Assembly (NCBI RefSeq): GCF_002250705.1
Contig: NZ_NMVP01000008.1
Span: 21,253-85,252, forward strand
Reading direction: 5' to 3'
Length of the DNA stretch: 64,000 nucleotides
From: Enemella evansiae
GTDB taxonomy: Bacteria; Actinomycetota; Actinomycetes; Propionibacteriales; Propionibacteriaceae
This document shows positions 26,091 to 36,930 of the stretch, one piece after another. Made by a program: the position numbers and the translations under genes. A model generated the notes under the pieces. The model searched no databases and had not been told where the DNA came from. It saw nothing but the letters and a program-made list of their open reading frames with translations. Each line of letters begins with the position of its first letter. Within the stretch, counting starts at the first letter, position 1.

Positions 26091-27524
26091 ATGCCAAACA
26101 GCCGCCGCGGGAGTGTGATGCTGCGCGCAGGGCTGCTGATGGCAGTCGTCGTGCTGGTCGTGGTGGGCCTGGTCACCGGTGTGGCCCAGTCGCTCGGCCG
26201 CAAGGGCCTCTACGCCACCGGGCTCTGGGTCGACGGGGGCGCCTCCACCATCGATCCGAGCATCTTCGACCACGACGAGCAGCCCGCCGGCCTGCCGCCG
26301 CAACCCGCGGCGCCGGTGCTGGAACCGGCCACCCCGCAGCCCGGTACCAGGGCGGCCCGGGTCGCCGAGCGGATCGCCGCGGTCGGACCGATCGGCGGCC
26401 GGATGATGGGCCAGGTGGTCGACGAGGCCACCGGCGAGCAGGTCTATGCCAACAACACCGGCCAGGTCGGCACCCCGGCCTCCACGCTGAAGACCCTCAC
26501 CACCGTGGCCGCACTGGACGCCTACGGCCCCGATCAGCGGTTCAGCACCACCGTGCGCCGCGATCCGGCCGATCCGGGCAAGGTCTATCTGGTCGGCGGT
26601 GGTGACCCCTATCTGCTCGGCGGCGAACCCGCCGACGGCCGGGCCTCGATCCTCACCCTGGCCCGCAGCACCGCCGAGGCGCTGCAGGCCCAGGGGCAGA
26701 GCGGGCCGGTCGAAGTGGTCACCGACAACACCCTGTTCAGCGGGCCCACCTGGAACCCCGACTGGCTGCCCGGTTACCGGGACTACGCCGCCGACACCTC
26801 GGCGCTGTGGATCGACGGGGCCCGGATCAACAATCAGGCGATCGGTCCCCGGGACCGCGATCCGGCCCGCGGTGCCGGCAACGCCTTCGCCGCCGAACTC
26901 GGTCGTCGGGGTGTGCAGGTGACCGCGGTGAACGCCGGTAGTGCGCCGCAGCAGGCCGCCCAGCTCGCCCAGGTCAAGGGCCTGCCGTTGGAACGGATCG
27001 TCGAGCAGATCCTGATCTACTCCGACAACGACGCCGCCGAGGTGCTGTTCCGCCACGTCGGGCGTACCGGTGGCCGCAGCGGTTCGATCGCCGACGCCCA
27101 GGCCGCGATGCAGCAGACCCTGACCAGGCTCGGCGCCTGGACCGACGGGATGCGGATCGTTGACGGCTCCGGGTTGGCCCGCAGCAATCTCGCCTCGGTG
27201 ACCTCGCTGACCCGGGTCGTGCAGCTCGCCGTCTCCGCCGACCACCCTCAGCTGCGGGCGCTGGCCACCGGGATGTCGGTCGCCGGGGTGGAGGGCACCC
27301 TGGCCGGCCGCTATCTGGAGGACGGTACCCAGGCCGGCCGCGGGCTGGTCCGGGCCAAGACCGGCACCCTGACCCGGGTGCATTCGATGGCCGGCTACGT
27401 CCGCGCCGGCGACGGCGCGCTGCTGGTCTATTCGTTCATCATCAACGACGACCAGAACGAGTACGCCGACCGGGTCTGGCTGGACCGGGTGACCGCGGCG
27501 CTGGCGAGCTGCGGCTGCAGTTGA
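26091..27524 (+). CDS. dacB: D-alanyl-D-alanine carboxypeptidase/endopeptidase (PBP4 family)
   Basis: A 477-aa S13 penicillin-binding protein acting on peptidoglycan outside the membrane. An N-terminal signal/anchor occupies residues 8-30. The catalytic triplets are S131-T-L-K134, SDN in [12 protein letters not shown], and KTGT in [23 protein letters not shown] precedes the ATG at 26091. It trims or cleaves D-Ala-containing cross-links. The ppa-dacB divergent pair is conserved in actinobacteria, which supports the call. Confidence 0.92.
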   Translation: MPNSRRGSVMLRAGLLMAVVVLVVVGLVTGVAQSLGRKGLYATGLWVDGGASTIDPSIFDHDEQPAGLPPQPAAPVLEPATPQPGTRAARVAERIAAVGPIGGRMMGQVVDEATGEQVYANNTGQVGTPASTLKTLTTVAALDAYGPDQRFSTTVRRDPADPGKVYLVGGGDPYLLGGEPADGRASILTLARSTAEALQAQGQSGPVEVVTDNTLFSGPTWNPDWLPGYRDYAADTSALWIDGARINNQAIGPRDRDPARGAGNAFAAELGRRGVQVTAVNAGSAPQQAAQLAQVKGLPLERIVEQILIYSDNDAAEVLFRHVGRTGGRSGSIADAQAAMQQTLTRLGAWTDGMRIVDGSGLARSNLASVTSLTRVVQLAVSADHPQLRALATGMSVAGVEGTLAGRYLEDGTQAGRGLVRAKTGTLTRVHSMAGYVRAGDGALLVYSFIINDDQNEYADRVWLDRVTAALASCGCS

Positions 27525-27558
27525 CTCCCGGTGGAAGACCTCTGACCACCGTCGCTGT

Positions 27559-27600
27559 GTGGAACTTTCCACCCCCTTCGCTCTGGTGGAAGTGACTTCC
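27559..27600. promoter_or_regulatory. two GGAA/TTCC palindromes before the VanY-type gene
   Basis: GTGGAA-CT-TTCCAC at 27559-27572 and GGAAGT-G-ACTTCC at 27588-27600 are both perfect and share GGAA/TTCC cores, with centres about 28 bp apart. A third GGTGGAA lies at 27530-27536. They look like paired operator sites for the cell-wall gene at 27659. The regulator is unknown. Confidence 0.4.
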
Positions 27601-27658
27601 CGACTGATTCGGTAAGGGGCATCCACCACCCCCCACTGGGGCCACCAGGGAGTCAGAC

Positions 27659-28585
27659 ATGAAGCTGCGCAAGAAGATCCTCGTCACCGCCGCCGCGACG
27701 CTCGCGGTCACCGCACCAACCCTCGCCGTCGTCAACACCGTCGCACCGGCAGCCACCGCCGACGCCGCCGGTATCCCGACCTCCGGGTTGCCGGTGCTCA
27801 AGCAGGGCGCCACCGGCAACGCCGTGAAGGCCATCCAGGCCGCCGTCGGCACCGGCGTCGACGGCAGCTACGGCCCGAAGACGGTCGCCGCGGTGAAGGC
27901 ATTCCAGAAGTCCAAGGGCCTGAGCGCCGACGGCGTGACCGGGCCGAAGACCTGGGACAAGGCACTCGGCGTGGTCCGCTACGGATCCAAGGGCACCGCG
28001 GTGAAGGCGCTGCAGGGCCGCCTCGGACTGCAGGTCGACGGCAACTTCGGCCCGAAGACCAAGGCCTCGGTCATCAACTTCCAGCGCACCAACGGCCTGA
28101 GCGCGGACGGGGTCGTCGGCCCCGCCACCTGGTCGAAGCTGCTCCGCGGTTCCTCCGGCGGCAGCGGTGGCAGCGGTGGCGGCAGCGGCAGCTGCCCCAA
28201 CCCGCGCAACTTCGCCAACGGCAAGCTGCCGAGCTCGGCGCTGGTCGCCGTACCCGGCAACAGCAAGGAGCAGATGAGCTGCACCCTGCTGAAGGACTAC
28301 ACCGCGATGAACAACGCCTTCAAGGCCGCCCACGGCGGCCGGGACATCACCGTCAACGACGGCTACCGCAGCCTCGCCCGCCAGCAGTACTTCTGGGACT
28401 GCTACAAGACCAAGAAGTGCAACAACGGCAACCTGGCTGCCCGGCCCGGCACCTCCAACCACGGCTGGGGCCGCGCCTTCGACGTCGGCCGGGACGGCCG
28501 GGACTGGCTGCACCGCAACGCCGGCAAGTACGGCTTCGTGTTCGACGTCTCCTCCGAGAGCTGGCACATGACCTACAAGCGCTGA
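27659..28585 (+). CDS. secreted D,D-carboxypeptidase (VanY/M15) with two peptidoglycan-binding repeats
   Basis: A 308-aa exported enzyme. Residues 1-38 form a Sec signal (KKILVTAAATLAVTAPTLAV, ending near ADAAG). Two PG_binding_1 modules follow at about 42-100 and 103-160 (each with DG.YGPKT or DGNFGPKT and LSADGV.GP.TW). A Gly/Ser linker at 163-180 leads to an M15 domain with NDGYRSLARQQ, the zinc motif SNHGWGRAFD and ESWHMTYK. It should bind wall glycan and remove terminal D-Ala. This gene is an insertion relative to the mycobacterial dacB-DUF2342 order. Confidence 0.9.
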   Translation: MKLRKKILVTAAATLAVTAPTLAVVNTVAPAATADAAGIPTSGLPVLKQGATGNAVKAIQAAVGTGVDGSYGPKTVAAVKAFQKSKGLSADGVTGPKTWDKALGVVRYGSKGTAVKALQGRLGLQVDGNFGPKTKASVINFQRTNGLSADGVVGPATWSKLLRGSSGGSGGSGGGSGSCPNPRNFANGKLPSSALVAVPGNSKEQMSCTLLKDYTAMNNAFKAAHGGRDITVNDGYRSLARQQYFWDCYKTKKCNNGNLAARPGTSNHGWGRAFDVGRDGRDWLHRNAGKYGFVFDVSSESWHMTYKR

Positions 28586-28645
28586 GCCAGCAGCGTTCGA
28601 GTACGCCCCGGCGGGCCGCGGATTCTGATCCCGGCCCGCCGCGCG

Positions 28646-28651
28646 TACGCT
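28646..28651 (+). promoter_or_regulatory. -10 box (TACGCT) of a probable leaderless transcript
   Basis: TACGCT is followed by exactly 7 nt and ATG 28659. This supports 28659 over an in-frame ATG at 28686 that has GAGGAG upstream. Confidence 0.4.
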
Positions 28652-28658
28652 CGCAGCC

Positions 28659-29690
28659 ATGACAGCCCCGCGAGGAGTGACAGGGATGCTGCCCCCGATC
28701 GACTGGGAGCTGGCCATCGGTACCGGTTCCCGACTGATCCCGGCGGGCCCGCAGGTCACCCCTGCCGAAGCGGCCGAGGCGGTGGCCGAGCTCCGCGCCG
28801 GCGCCACCCGCGCCCAGCCACTGGTCGCCGAGACCGCCCAGTTGACCGCTCCGCCGGACTCCGCACCGGTGCTCATCGTCGACCGGCGCAGCTGGCTGCG
28901 CGCCAACGTCGAATCGATGCGCGGGGTCCTCGGCGGTGACCTGCCCGGCGAGCCGAACCGGCGACCCGGCCGCGGTGGCCGCGCCGCGGCGGTCGAACTG
29001 GGCAGCGTGCTGGCCTGGCTCGGTACCAAGGTGCTCGGCCAGTTCGACCCCTTCCACGCACCGGCCGGCCGGCTGCTGCTGGTCGCGCCGAACGTGCTGC
29101 ACGCCGAACGCCAGCTGGGCGCCGACCCGCACGACTTCCGGCTCTGGGTCTGCCTGCACGAGGAGACCCACCGGGTGCAGTTCACCGCCCGGGCCTGGCT
29201 GCGGGACCACCTCCGGGCCGAGATGGACGGCCTGCTGGCCGGGCTGGATCTGAACACCCCGGCCTTCGGTGAGCTGCTGAACCGGCTGCGCAACGACGCC
29301 GCCGGCGCCACCCTGCTCGACCTGATCGGCGCCGACGCCACCGACACCCGGAACCGGGTGGAGCGGGTGACCGCGCTGATGTCGCTGCTCGAGGGCCATG
29401 CCGATGTGGTGATGGACCGCGTCGGGCCGGAGGTGATCGGCTCGGTCACCCAGATCCGGCAGCGCTTCGAGCGGCGGCGCAGCGGTCGCGGGCTGGACAA
29501 GGTGGTACGCCGGTTGCTCGGCATGGACCTCAAGCTCGCCCAGTACCGCGACGGCGCCCGCTTCTGCCGCGCCGTGGTCGACCGGGTCGGTTTCACCGGC
29601 TTCAACCAGGCTCTGGCCTCGCCCGCCGAACTGCCGAGCCTGGCCGAGATCCACGACCCGGACGCCTGGCTGCGTCGGATGGGGGTATGA
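28659..29690 (+). CDS. zinc-dependent metalloprotease-like protein (DUF2342)
   Basis: A 343-aa protein of the actinobacterial DUF2342 family. The zincin motif is HEETHRVQF near residue 167, and the downstream glutamate-rich segment LLEGHADVVMDRVGPEV may supply the third ligand. The family is annotated as coenzyme F420-associated or zinc-dependent metalloprotease, with no proven substrate. It overlaps tilS by ATGA, as its homologue lies next to tilS in mycobacteria. ATG 28686 is an alternative start. Confidence 0.85.
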   Translation: MTAPRGVTGMLPPIDWELAIGTGSRLIPAGPQVTPAEAAEAVAELRAGATRAQPLVAETAQLTAPPDSAPVLIVDRRSWLRANVESMRGVLGGDLPGEPNRRPGRGGRAAAVELGSVLAWLGTKVLGQFDPFHAPAGRLLLVAPNVLHAERQLGADPHDFRLWVCLHEETHRVQFTARAWLRDHLRAEMDGLLAGLDLNTPAFGELLNRLRNDAAGATLLDLIGADATDTRNRVERVTALMSLLEGHADVVMDRVGPEVIGSVTQIRQRFERRRSGRGLDKVVRRLLGMDLKLAQYRDGARFCRAVVDRVGFTGFNQALASPAELPSLAEIHDPDAWLRRMGV

Positions 29691-30646
29691 GGGTGGCCAA
29701 GAAGGAACTCGGACCCGCCCTGCTGGAACTCGTCGGCGCCGTCGAACACGCCATCGGGGACCGGGAGGCGCCCCTGCTGGTCGGCTGCTCCGGCGGCGCG
29801 GACTCGCTCTCCCTGGTCGCCGCCACCGCCATCGTCGCCCGCCGCCGGGGTCTGCCCGCCCGGGCCGTGGTGATCGACCACGGGCTGCAACCCGACTCGG
29901 CCGAGGTGGCCGCCAAGGCCGCCTCCCGGGCCGGCAAGCTCGGGCTGGAGGCCGACGTGGTCGCGGTGCACGTCGGCACCGACGGGGGACCGGAGGCCGC
30001 CGCCCGGACCGCCCGGCACGAGGCGCTGGCCGCCGTCGCCGAGGAGACCGGTGCCCTGGTGCTGCTCGGCCACACCCTCGACGACCAGGCCGAGACGGTG
30101 CTGCTCGGTCTGGCCCGCGGCTCCGGCGCCCGCTCGCTGCGCGGGATGGCGCCCGAACGGGACTGCTTCGTCCGGCCCTTCCTCGGCGTCCGCCGCAAGC
30201 TCACCGAGGCCGCCTGCGCCGAGGCCGGCACCAAGTACTGGGACGACCCGCACAACTCCGACGACGCGTACGCCCGGGTCCGGATCCGGCGCAAGGTGCT
30301 GCCGCTGATGGAGGACAAGCTGGGCCCCGGCATCGCCGAATCGCTCGCCCGCACCGCCACCATGCTGCGCGACGACTCCGAGCTGCTGGAGCGGCTGTCG
30401 CAGCAGGCGGTGCCCGATGACCAGCTGACCGCCGAGCTGCCGCTGGCCGCGCTGCCCGACGAACCCGCACTGCGCCGCCGGGTGCTGCGCCGCTGGCTGG
30501 TGGAGCGCGGAGCCGAGCAGCCGGCGTACCGCCAGGTGCTCGCGGTGGACTCGCTGATCTCCGACTGGCACGGCCAGAAGTGGGTCGAGGTGCCCGGGTT
30601 GCGGGTGGCCCGACGTGAAAACCGGCTGCTGGTTCTGCCAGACTGA
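29687..30646 (+). CDS. tilS: tRNA(Ile)-lysidine synthase
   Basis: A 319-aa N-type ATP pyrophosphatase that converts cytidine-34 of tRNA-Ile(CAU) to lysidine, an essential decoding step. The PP-loop SGGADSLSL begins at about residue 32, followed by VVIDHGLQPDSAEVA and GHTLDDQAETVLLGLARGSGARSLRGM, all diagnostic. The C-terminal domain is short compared with E. coli TilS, as is usual in actinobacteria. ATG 29687 overlaps the preceding stop, and hpt follows 5 bp after. Confidence 0.94.
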   Translation: MRVAKKELGPALLELVGAVEHAIGDREAPLLVGCSGGADSLSLVAATAIVARRRGLPARAVVIDHGLQPDSAEVAAKAASRAGKLGLEADVVAVHVGTDGGPEAAARTARHEALAAVAEETGALVLLGHTLDDQAETVLLGLARGSGARSLRGMAPERDCFVRPFLGVRRKLTEAACAEAGTKYWDDPHNSDDAYARVRIRRKVLPLMEDKLGPGIAESLARTATMLRDDSELLERLSQQAVPDDQLTAELPLAALPDEPALRRRVLRRWLVERGAEQPAYRQVLAVDSLISDWHGQKWVEVPGLRVARRENRLLVLPD

Positions 30647-30651
30647 CCCTC

Positions 30652-31203
30652 GTGGATGAGGGACACATCGCAGCCGACCTGACGAACGTTCTCTACACCC
30701 GGGAGCAGGTCGCCGAACGGCTGGCCGAACTCGCCAAGGAGATCGACGAGACCTACCGCGACAAGGACCTGTTGCTGGTCGGGGTGCTCAACGGGGCGGT
30801 GATGGTGATGGCCGACCTGTCGCGGGCGATGAGCATCCACATGTCGATGGACTGGATGGCGATCTCGTCCTACGGCTCGGGGACCCAGTCCTCGGGGGTG
30901 GTCCGGATCCTGAAGGATCTGAACACCGACATCTCCGGCCGGCACGTGCTGGTCGTCGAGGACATCATCGACACCGGTCTGACGCTGAGCTACCTGATCT
31001 CCAACCTGCGCTCCCGGGAGCCGGCGAGCCTGGAGATCATGACCATGTTCCGCAAGCCGGAGGCGGCGCAGAACGCGGTCGACGTGAAGTGGGTCGGTTT
31101 CGACATCCCCAACGAGTTCGTCGTCGGCTACGGTCTCGACTACGCGGGCAAGTACCGCAACCTGACGTCGGTGGGCACCCTCGCCCCGCACGTCTACAGC
31201 TGA
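30652..31203 (+). CDS. hpt: hypoxanthine phosphoribosyltransferase
   Basis: A 183-aa purine salvage enzyme that makes IMP or GMP from hypoxanthine or guanine and PRPP. The PRPP loop is VLVVEDIIDTGLTLSYL, with the flexible-loop region MAISSYGSGTQSSGVV and the base-binding end VKWVGFDIPNEFVVGYGLDYAGKYRNL. The GTG at 30652 follows tilS directly. The tilS-hpt-ftsH order is shared by most actinobacteria and many Firmicutes, so the call is secure. Confidence 0.95.
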   Translation: MDEGHIAADLTNVLYTREQVAERLAELAKEIDETYRDKDLLLVGVLNGAVMVMADLSRAMSIHMSMDWMAISSYGSGTQSSGVVRILKDLNTDISGRHVLVVEDIIDTGLTLSYLISNLRSREPASLEIMTMFRKPEAAQNAVDVKWVGFDIPNEFVVGYGLDYAGKYRNLTSVGTLAPHVYS

Positions 31204-31227
31204 ACGGCGTCGACCTGGAGGTGCGCG

Positions 31228-31542
31228 ATGGCCTGGGTGGTACTGGTCCTCTCCGGGGTGCTCGAGGCCGTCTGGGCCACCGCGCTGGGCCGCTCGGAGG
31301 GCCTGTCCCGATTGGCCCCCTCGCTGGTCTTCCTGGTCGCGGTGGCGCTGTCGATGCTCGGGCTGGGCTATGCGATGCGCACCCTGCCGGTCGGCACGGC
31401 GTACGCCATCTGGACCGGGATCGGTGCCTCGCTGACGGTGGCGTACGCGATGGCCACCGGAACCGAGACGGTCTCGCTGATCAAGATTCTGCTGATCATG
31501 GGCATCGTCGGCTGCGTGATCGGGCTGAAGCTGCTGCACTGA
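31228..31542 (+). CDS. SMR-family small efflux protein (SugE/Gdx type)
   Basis: A 104-aa four-helix membrane protein. The first helix carries the essential glutamate in SGVLEAVWATALGRSEG, and the third carries LPVGTAYAIWTGIGASLTV. The WA..LG and IWTGIGA residues resemble the SugE/Gdx branch (guanidinium exporters) more than EmrE. SMR dimers work in antiparallel or paired form, but no second smr gene is next to it. Only 24 bp separate it from hpt, so it is probably cotranscribed and has no room for a guanidine riboswitch. Confidence 0.8.
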   Translation: MAWVVLVLSGVLEAVWATALGRSEGLSRLAPSLVFLVAVALSMLGLGYAMRTLPVGTAYAIWTGIGASLTVAYAMATGTETVSLIKILLIMGIVGCVIGLKLLH

Positions 31543-31548
31543 GGCCGT

Positions 31549-31620
31549 GGTTGGGTCATATTGGGCACCCCCGGGTAGGGTCTGAGTGCTCATACCCGGG
31601 CAATTTTGGTGTACCCAACC
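31549..31620 (+). promoter_or_regulatory. nested inverted repeats in the ftsH leader
   Basis: GGTTGGGT at 31549-31556 pairs with ACCCAACC at 31613-31620, and inside it CCCGGGTA at 31570-31577 pairs with TACCCGGG at 31593-31600. All arms are perfect. The structure could end the hpt-smr transcript or act as a leader or operator for ftsH, whose ATG lies 14 bp on. No T-run follows. Confidence 0.45.
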
Positions 31621-31634
31621 GCACTAGGTAGGTC

Positions 31635-33689
<2,055 letters not shown>

Positions 33690-33726
33690 CCCACGGGTTT
33701 TAACTCGGTCGTGCTAATTTACTGGC

Positions 33727-34605
33727 ATGGCCGGACCCGCTGGACGCCGCCCGCACACCCTCGACCTCATCGGGGCGGTGTGCGTGGCCCTGCTGGGCGC
33801 GGGCGTGCTCTGGGTCAGCCTCCGCCATCCGGCCGGGCTGCCCGGTTCCTCCGATCCGGGTGCCGGGCGCACCCCGGCCTGGCTGACCGCGCTGGTGGTG
33901 CTGGTCGTCGTCGCGCTGACCCGGTTGGCGCCGCCCCGGCTGCCTCCGGTCCGGGTGCGCTTCACCGGCCCGCCGGTCCGCATCGTCGCGGTGGTGTGGG
34001 GACTGCTGGGGTTCGAGGCGATGTTCGTGGCCAGTTCGTGGTTCCCGCCGCTGTTCGGCGACGCCGACTACGTGTTCTGGAAGGTGGTCTGGTACGCCGG
34101 GGCCGGCGGTCTGCTGGTGCTCTGGGCCCGGCACCGGGGCCAGCGCCGACACCTCGAACGACCGGCCGCCGGCTGGTGGCCGCTGCTGCCGGTGCTGGTC
34201 TTCTGCGCGAGCCTGGTCGGCGGCCCGGCCGCCCAACGGTTCACCAATCCCACCGGCATCGACCCGGTGACGGTGGCGATCATCGCCGCGATCACCGCAC
34301 TCACCGCCGGGGTGCTCGAGGAGTTCTTCTTCCGGGGCTGGCTGCAGACCAGGCTGCAGGCCCTCGGCAGCGGCTGGGCCGCGGTGGCGATCAGCTCGGT
34401 CGCCTTCGCCGGGATGCACCTCGGCTCACACGGCGGCGGGCTCCCGGCGCTCGACAGCGTCGCCTCGGTGCTCGCCAACCAGGGCCTGTCCGGCGTACTG
34501 CTCGGCCACCTCGCGCTGCGCTACGGCCGGCTCTGGCCGAGCATCGTGGCGCACATCGGTCTCAACGGCCTGCCGGTGCTCGCCTACCTGGTCGCCCTGC
34601 CGTGA
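33727..34605 (+). CDS. CPBP-family intramembrane metalloprotease
   Basis: A 292-aa protein with about seven or eight hydrophobic segments and an Abi/CPBP (CAAX protease-like) domain in the C-terminal half. Motif 1 is VLEEFFFRGWLQTRL (EExxxR type), motif 2 is FAGMHLGSHG, and motif 3 is WPSIVAHIGLNG. Bacterial CPBP proteins have varied roles, including protein maturation and bacteriocin immunity, and the role here is unknown. TAATTT about 6 nt before the ATG suggests a leaderless start. The 3' end overlaps the antisense metS gene by 22 bp. Confidence 0.8.
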   Translation: MAGPAGRRPHTLDLIGAVCVALLGAGVLWVSLRHPAGLPGSSDPGAGRTPAWLTALVVLVVVALTRLAPPRLPPVRVRFTGPPVRIVAVVWGLLGFEAMFVASSWFPPLFGDADYVFWKVVWYAGAGGLLVLWARHRGQRRHLERPAAGWWPLLPVLVFCASLVGGPAAQRFTNPTGIDPVTVAIIAAITALTAGVLEEFFFRGWLQTRLQALGSGWAAVAISSVAFAGMHLGSHGGGLPALDSVASVLANQGLSGVLLGHLALRYGRLWPSIVAHIGLNGLPVLAYLVALP

Positions 34606-34691
34606 CGCCAGAGGTTGAACACCGCGGCGGCCAGGCCGCCCCACAGCACGACGATGGCCAGCACCATCATGGCGATCGCGATCGGGGTCAT
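34584..34691 (-). CDS. metS: MetS-type small subunit of an NSS transporter
   Basis: A 35-codon gene encoding [19 protein letters not shown] followed by LAAAVFNLWRHGRATR: one membrane helix, a conserved WGG and an NLW end. Short proteins of this pattern follow NSS-family transporters in actinobacteria; Corynebacterium MetS is needed with MetP for methionine and alanine uptake. The ATG overlaps the stop of the large subunit by ATGA on the minus strand, so translation is coupled. The last 22 bp lie opposite the end of the CPBP gene. It is easily missed because of its size. Confidence 0.8.
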   Translation of the reverse strand: MTPIAIAMMVLAIVVLWGGLAAAVFNLWRHGRATR

Positions 34692-36256
34692 CGGGCCTCC
34701 TGAGGGGCGGTTTCGTCATCGGGTTGCGGGGTGCCGTCGGGTTCGGTGGGTGGCTCGTTCACCGCATCGGTACGCCAGGGCAGCAGGGCCAGCAGGAAGC
34801 CGAGCACCAGCACCCCGGCGGCCACCCCCCAGCCGAGCGTGCCGAGCAGCCAACCCGGGTATCCCTCATAGGGCTCGGCCACATCGCCGAGGAAGGCCTG
34901 GACCAGGTTGACCACCAGCACCAGCGGTGTCACCACACCGAGCAGCACCAGCCACCAGCGCCCGATCGGCACCGAGCCGTTGGCGTTCAGGTGTGCCCGC
35001 AGCATCGGGATCGCCCGGATCCCCCAGGTGATCACCAGCATGCTGACGATGGCCACCAGCAGGATGCCGAAGTTGTTGATGAAGTGGTCCAGCACGTCCA
35101 GCGCGTACACCGCGGTGCTGGTGCCGAGCAGCAGCATGCTGATCACCGCCAGCGGCACCCCCACCCAGAGGGTGGCCGCCACCCGGGGAAGGTCGAACTT
35201 GTCGCGGACCGCGGAGATCGCCACCTCCAGCACGCTGACCAGGGAGGTGATCCCGGCCAGCACCAGGGAGGCGAAGAACAGCACACCGAGCAGCGAACCG
35301 GCCGGGGCGGCGTTGATGATCGTCGGGAAGGCGACGAAGGCCATCCCCAGCCCGCTGGCCACCACCTCGGCGACCGGCTTGCCGCTGGCCTGCGCCATGA
35401 ACCCGAGCGCGGAGAACACCCCGATCCCGGCGAGCAGTTCGAACCCGGAGTTGGCGAACCCGACGACCAGCCCCGAACCGGTCAGGTCGGTCTTCTTCGA
35501 CATGTAGGAGGCGTAGGTGATCATGATCCCGAAGCCGACCGACAGCGAGAAGAAGATCTGCCCGAAGGCGGCGACCCAGACGCTCGGGTCGAGCAGCGCC
35601 GACCACTTCGGGGTGAACAGGGCGTTCAGCCCGTCGACGGCGCCGGGCAGCAGCAGCGCCTGCACGACCAGGGCCAGGAAGACCAGCATCAGCACCGGGA
35701 TGAACACCACCGAGGTCGCCCCGATACCGCGCTGCACGCCGAGCAGCAGGATCCCCAGCAGCACGATCCAGACCACCGCCAGCGGCCAGGCGGCCTGCGG
35801 CACGAAGGTCAGGCTCAGCCCCGGATCGCCGGCCTGCAGGAAGGACTTGAAGAAATAGGACTCGGTGTCCTCACCCCAGGTCCGCCCGATCGAGAACACC
35901 GCGTACATGCCGGCCCAGGCGATGATCGCGGCATAGTAGACCGCGATCACCGCGCAGATCAGCACCTGCCACCAGCCCAACCCCTCGCTGCGCCGGGACA
36001 GCCGGGCGAAGGACAGCGGGGTCGAGCCGCGGAACCGGTGGCCCAGCGCGTAGTCGAGGAACAGGAACGGCAGCCCGGCGAACAGCAGCGCACACAGGTA
36101 GGGGATCAGGAACGAGCCGCCGCCGTTCTCGTAGGCGACATAGGGAAAGCGCCAGATGTTGCCGAGTCCGACGGCCGATCCGATGGCGGCGAGGATGAAC
36201 ACCCGCTGGGAGCTGAAGCCACCTCGGGTGTGCTTGGTGCTCTGGGTCGTGGTCAC
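34688..36256 (-). CDS. metP: sodium-dependent NSS-family amino acid transporter (MetP-like)
   Basis: A 522-aa neurotransmitter:sodium symporter with about eleven or twelve helices. The N-terminal signature is [37 protein letters not shown], which holds sodium and substrate residues. The GTG at 36256 with AGAGAGGA upstream is preferred to ATG 36280. Together with the tiny downstream gene it matches the two-subunit MetP/MetS methionine-alanine importer, although the substrate is inferred. This pair interrupts the usual ftsH-folE neighbourhood. Confidence 0.85.
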   Translation of the reverse strand: MTTTQSTKHTRGGFSSQRVFILAAIGSAVGLGNIWRFPYVAYENGGGSFLIPYLCALLFAGLPFLFLDYALGHRFRGSTPLSFARLSRRSEGLGWWQVLICAVIAVYYAAIIAWAGMYAVFSIGRTWGEDTESYFFKSFLQAGDPGLSLTFVPQAAWPLAVVWIVLLGILLLGVQRGIGATSVVFIPVLMLVFLALVVQALLLPGAVDGLNALFTPKWSALLDPSVWVAAFGQIFFSLSVGFGIMITYASYMSKKTDLTGSGLVVGFANSGFELLAGIGVFSALGFMAQASGKPVAEVVASGLGMAFVAFPTIINAAPAGSLLGVLFFASLVLAGITSLVSVLEVAISAVRDKFDLPRVAATLWVGVPLAVISMLLLGTSTAVYALDVLDHFINNFGILLVAIVSMLVITWGIRAIPMLRAHLNANGSVPIGRWWLVLLGVVTPLVLVVNLVQAFLGDVAEPYEGYPGWLLGTLGWGVAAGVLVLGFLLALLPWRTDAVNEPPTEPDGTPQPDDETAPQEAR

Positions 36257-36344
36257 GGGTGTTCCTCTCTGCTGATCCACCTGCGGGTCGTCCGAGCCTA
36301 ACGAACCGTCATTTGTCGCGTCGGCGGGTACCGCCCGGGGCCGC

Positions 36345-36350
36345 TATGCT
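36345..36350 (+). promoter_or_regulatory. -10 box (TATGCT) of the folate operon, leaderless type
   Basis: TATGCT, 7 nt, then the folE ATG at 36358. No ribosome binding site is present in the gap. Confidence 0.5.
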
Positions 36351-36357
36351 CCGCTCC

Positions 36358-36930
36358 ATGCGCCCCTTTGATCATGAGCGAGTCAGTGCTGCCGTCCGGG
36401 AGCTGCTGCTCGGCATCGGCGAGGATCCCGATCGGAACGGGTTGCGCGACACCCCCGATCGCGTCGCCCGGGCGTACGCCGAGATGTTCGCCGGGATGCG
36501 GCAGGACCCGGCCGACGTGCTCGGCACCACCTTCGACATCGCCCACGACGAGATGGTGCTGGTCCGCGACATCGAGGTGTGGAGCTGCTGCGAGCACCAC
36601 CTGGTGCCGTTCACCGGTGTCGCCCACGTCGGCTACATCCCCGCCGCCGAGGGGCGGATCACCGGGCTGAGCAAGCTGGCCCGGCTGGTCGACGTCTACG
36701 CCAAGCGGCCCCAGGTGCAGGAACGGCTGACCACCCAGATCGCCGACGCCCTGGTCGAGCACCTCTCCCCGCGCGGGGTGATCGTGGTGATCGAGTGCGA
36801 GCACCTGTGCATGACGATGCGCGGGGTGCGCAAACCCGGGGCCAAGACCGTCACCAGCGCGGTCCGCGGCCAGCTCCGCGACCAGACCACCCGCTCCGAG
36901 GCGATGAGCTTGATCATCGACGGGCGCTGA
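36358..36930 (+). CDS. folE: GTP cyclohydrolase I
   Basis: A 190-aa type I enzyme that converts GTP to dihydroneopterin triphosphate, the first step of folate synthesis. Zinc and substrate residues lie in [22 protein letters not shown], with [23 protein letters not shown] and [19 protein letters not shown] following. The family's usual length fits the ATG at 36358, which sits 7 nt after a -10 box. It opens a five-gene unit, folE-folP-folB-folK-DUF3180, and its stop shares one base with the folP start. Confidence 0.96.
   Translation: MRPFDHERVSAAVRELLLGIGEDPDRNGLRDTPDRVARAYAEMFAGMRQDPADVLGTTFDIAHDEMVLVRDIEVWSCCEHHLVPFTGVAHVGYIPAAEGRITGLSKLARLVDVYAKRPQVQERLTTQIADALVEHLSPRGVIVVIECEHLCMTMRGVRKPGAKTVTSAVRGQLRDQTTRSEAMSLIIDGR

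Noticed and set aside
27653..30571. A 972-codon minus-strand frame over the VanY, DUF2342 and tilS genes
   Set aside because: Antisense shadow; the three forward genes have clear motifs and coupled starts.
31204..31227. Guanidine riboswitch before the SugE/Gdx-like gene
   Set aside because: Only 24 bp separate it from hpt, too short for any known class.
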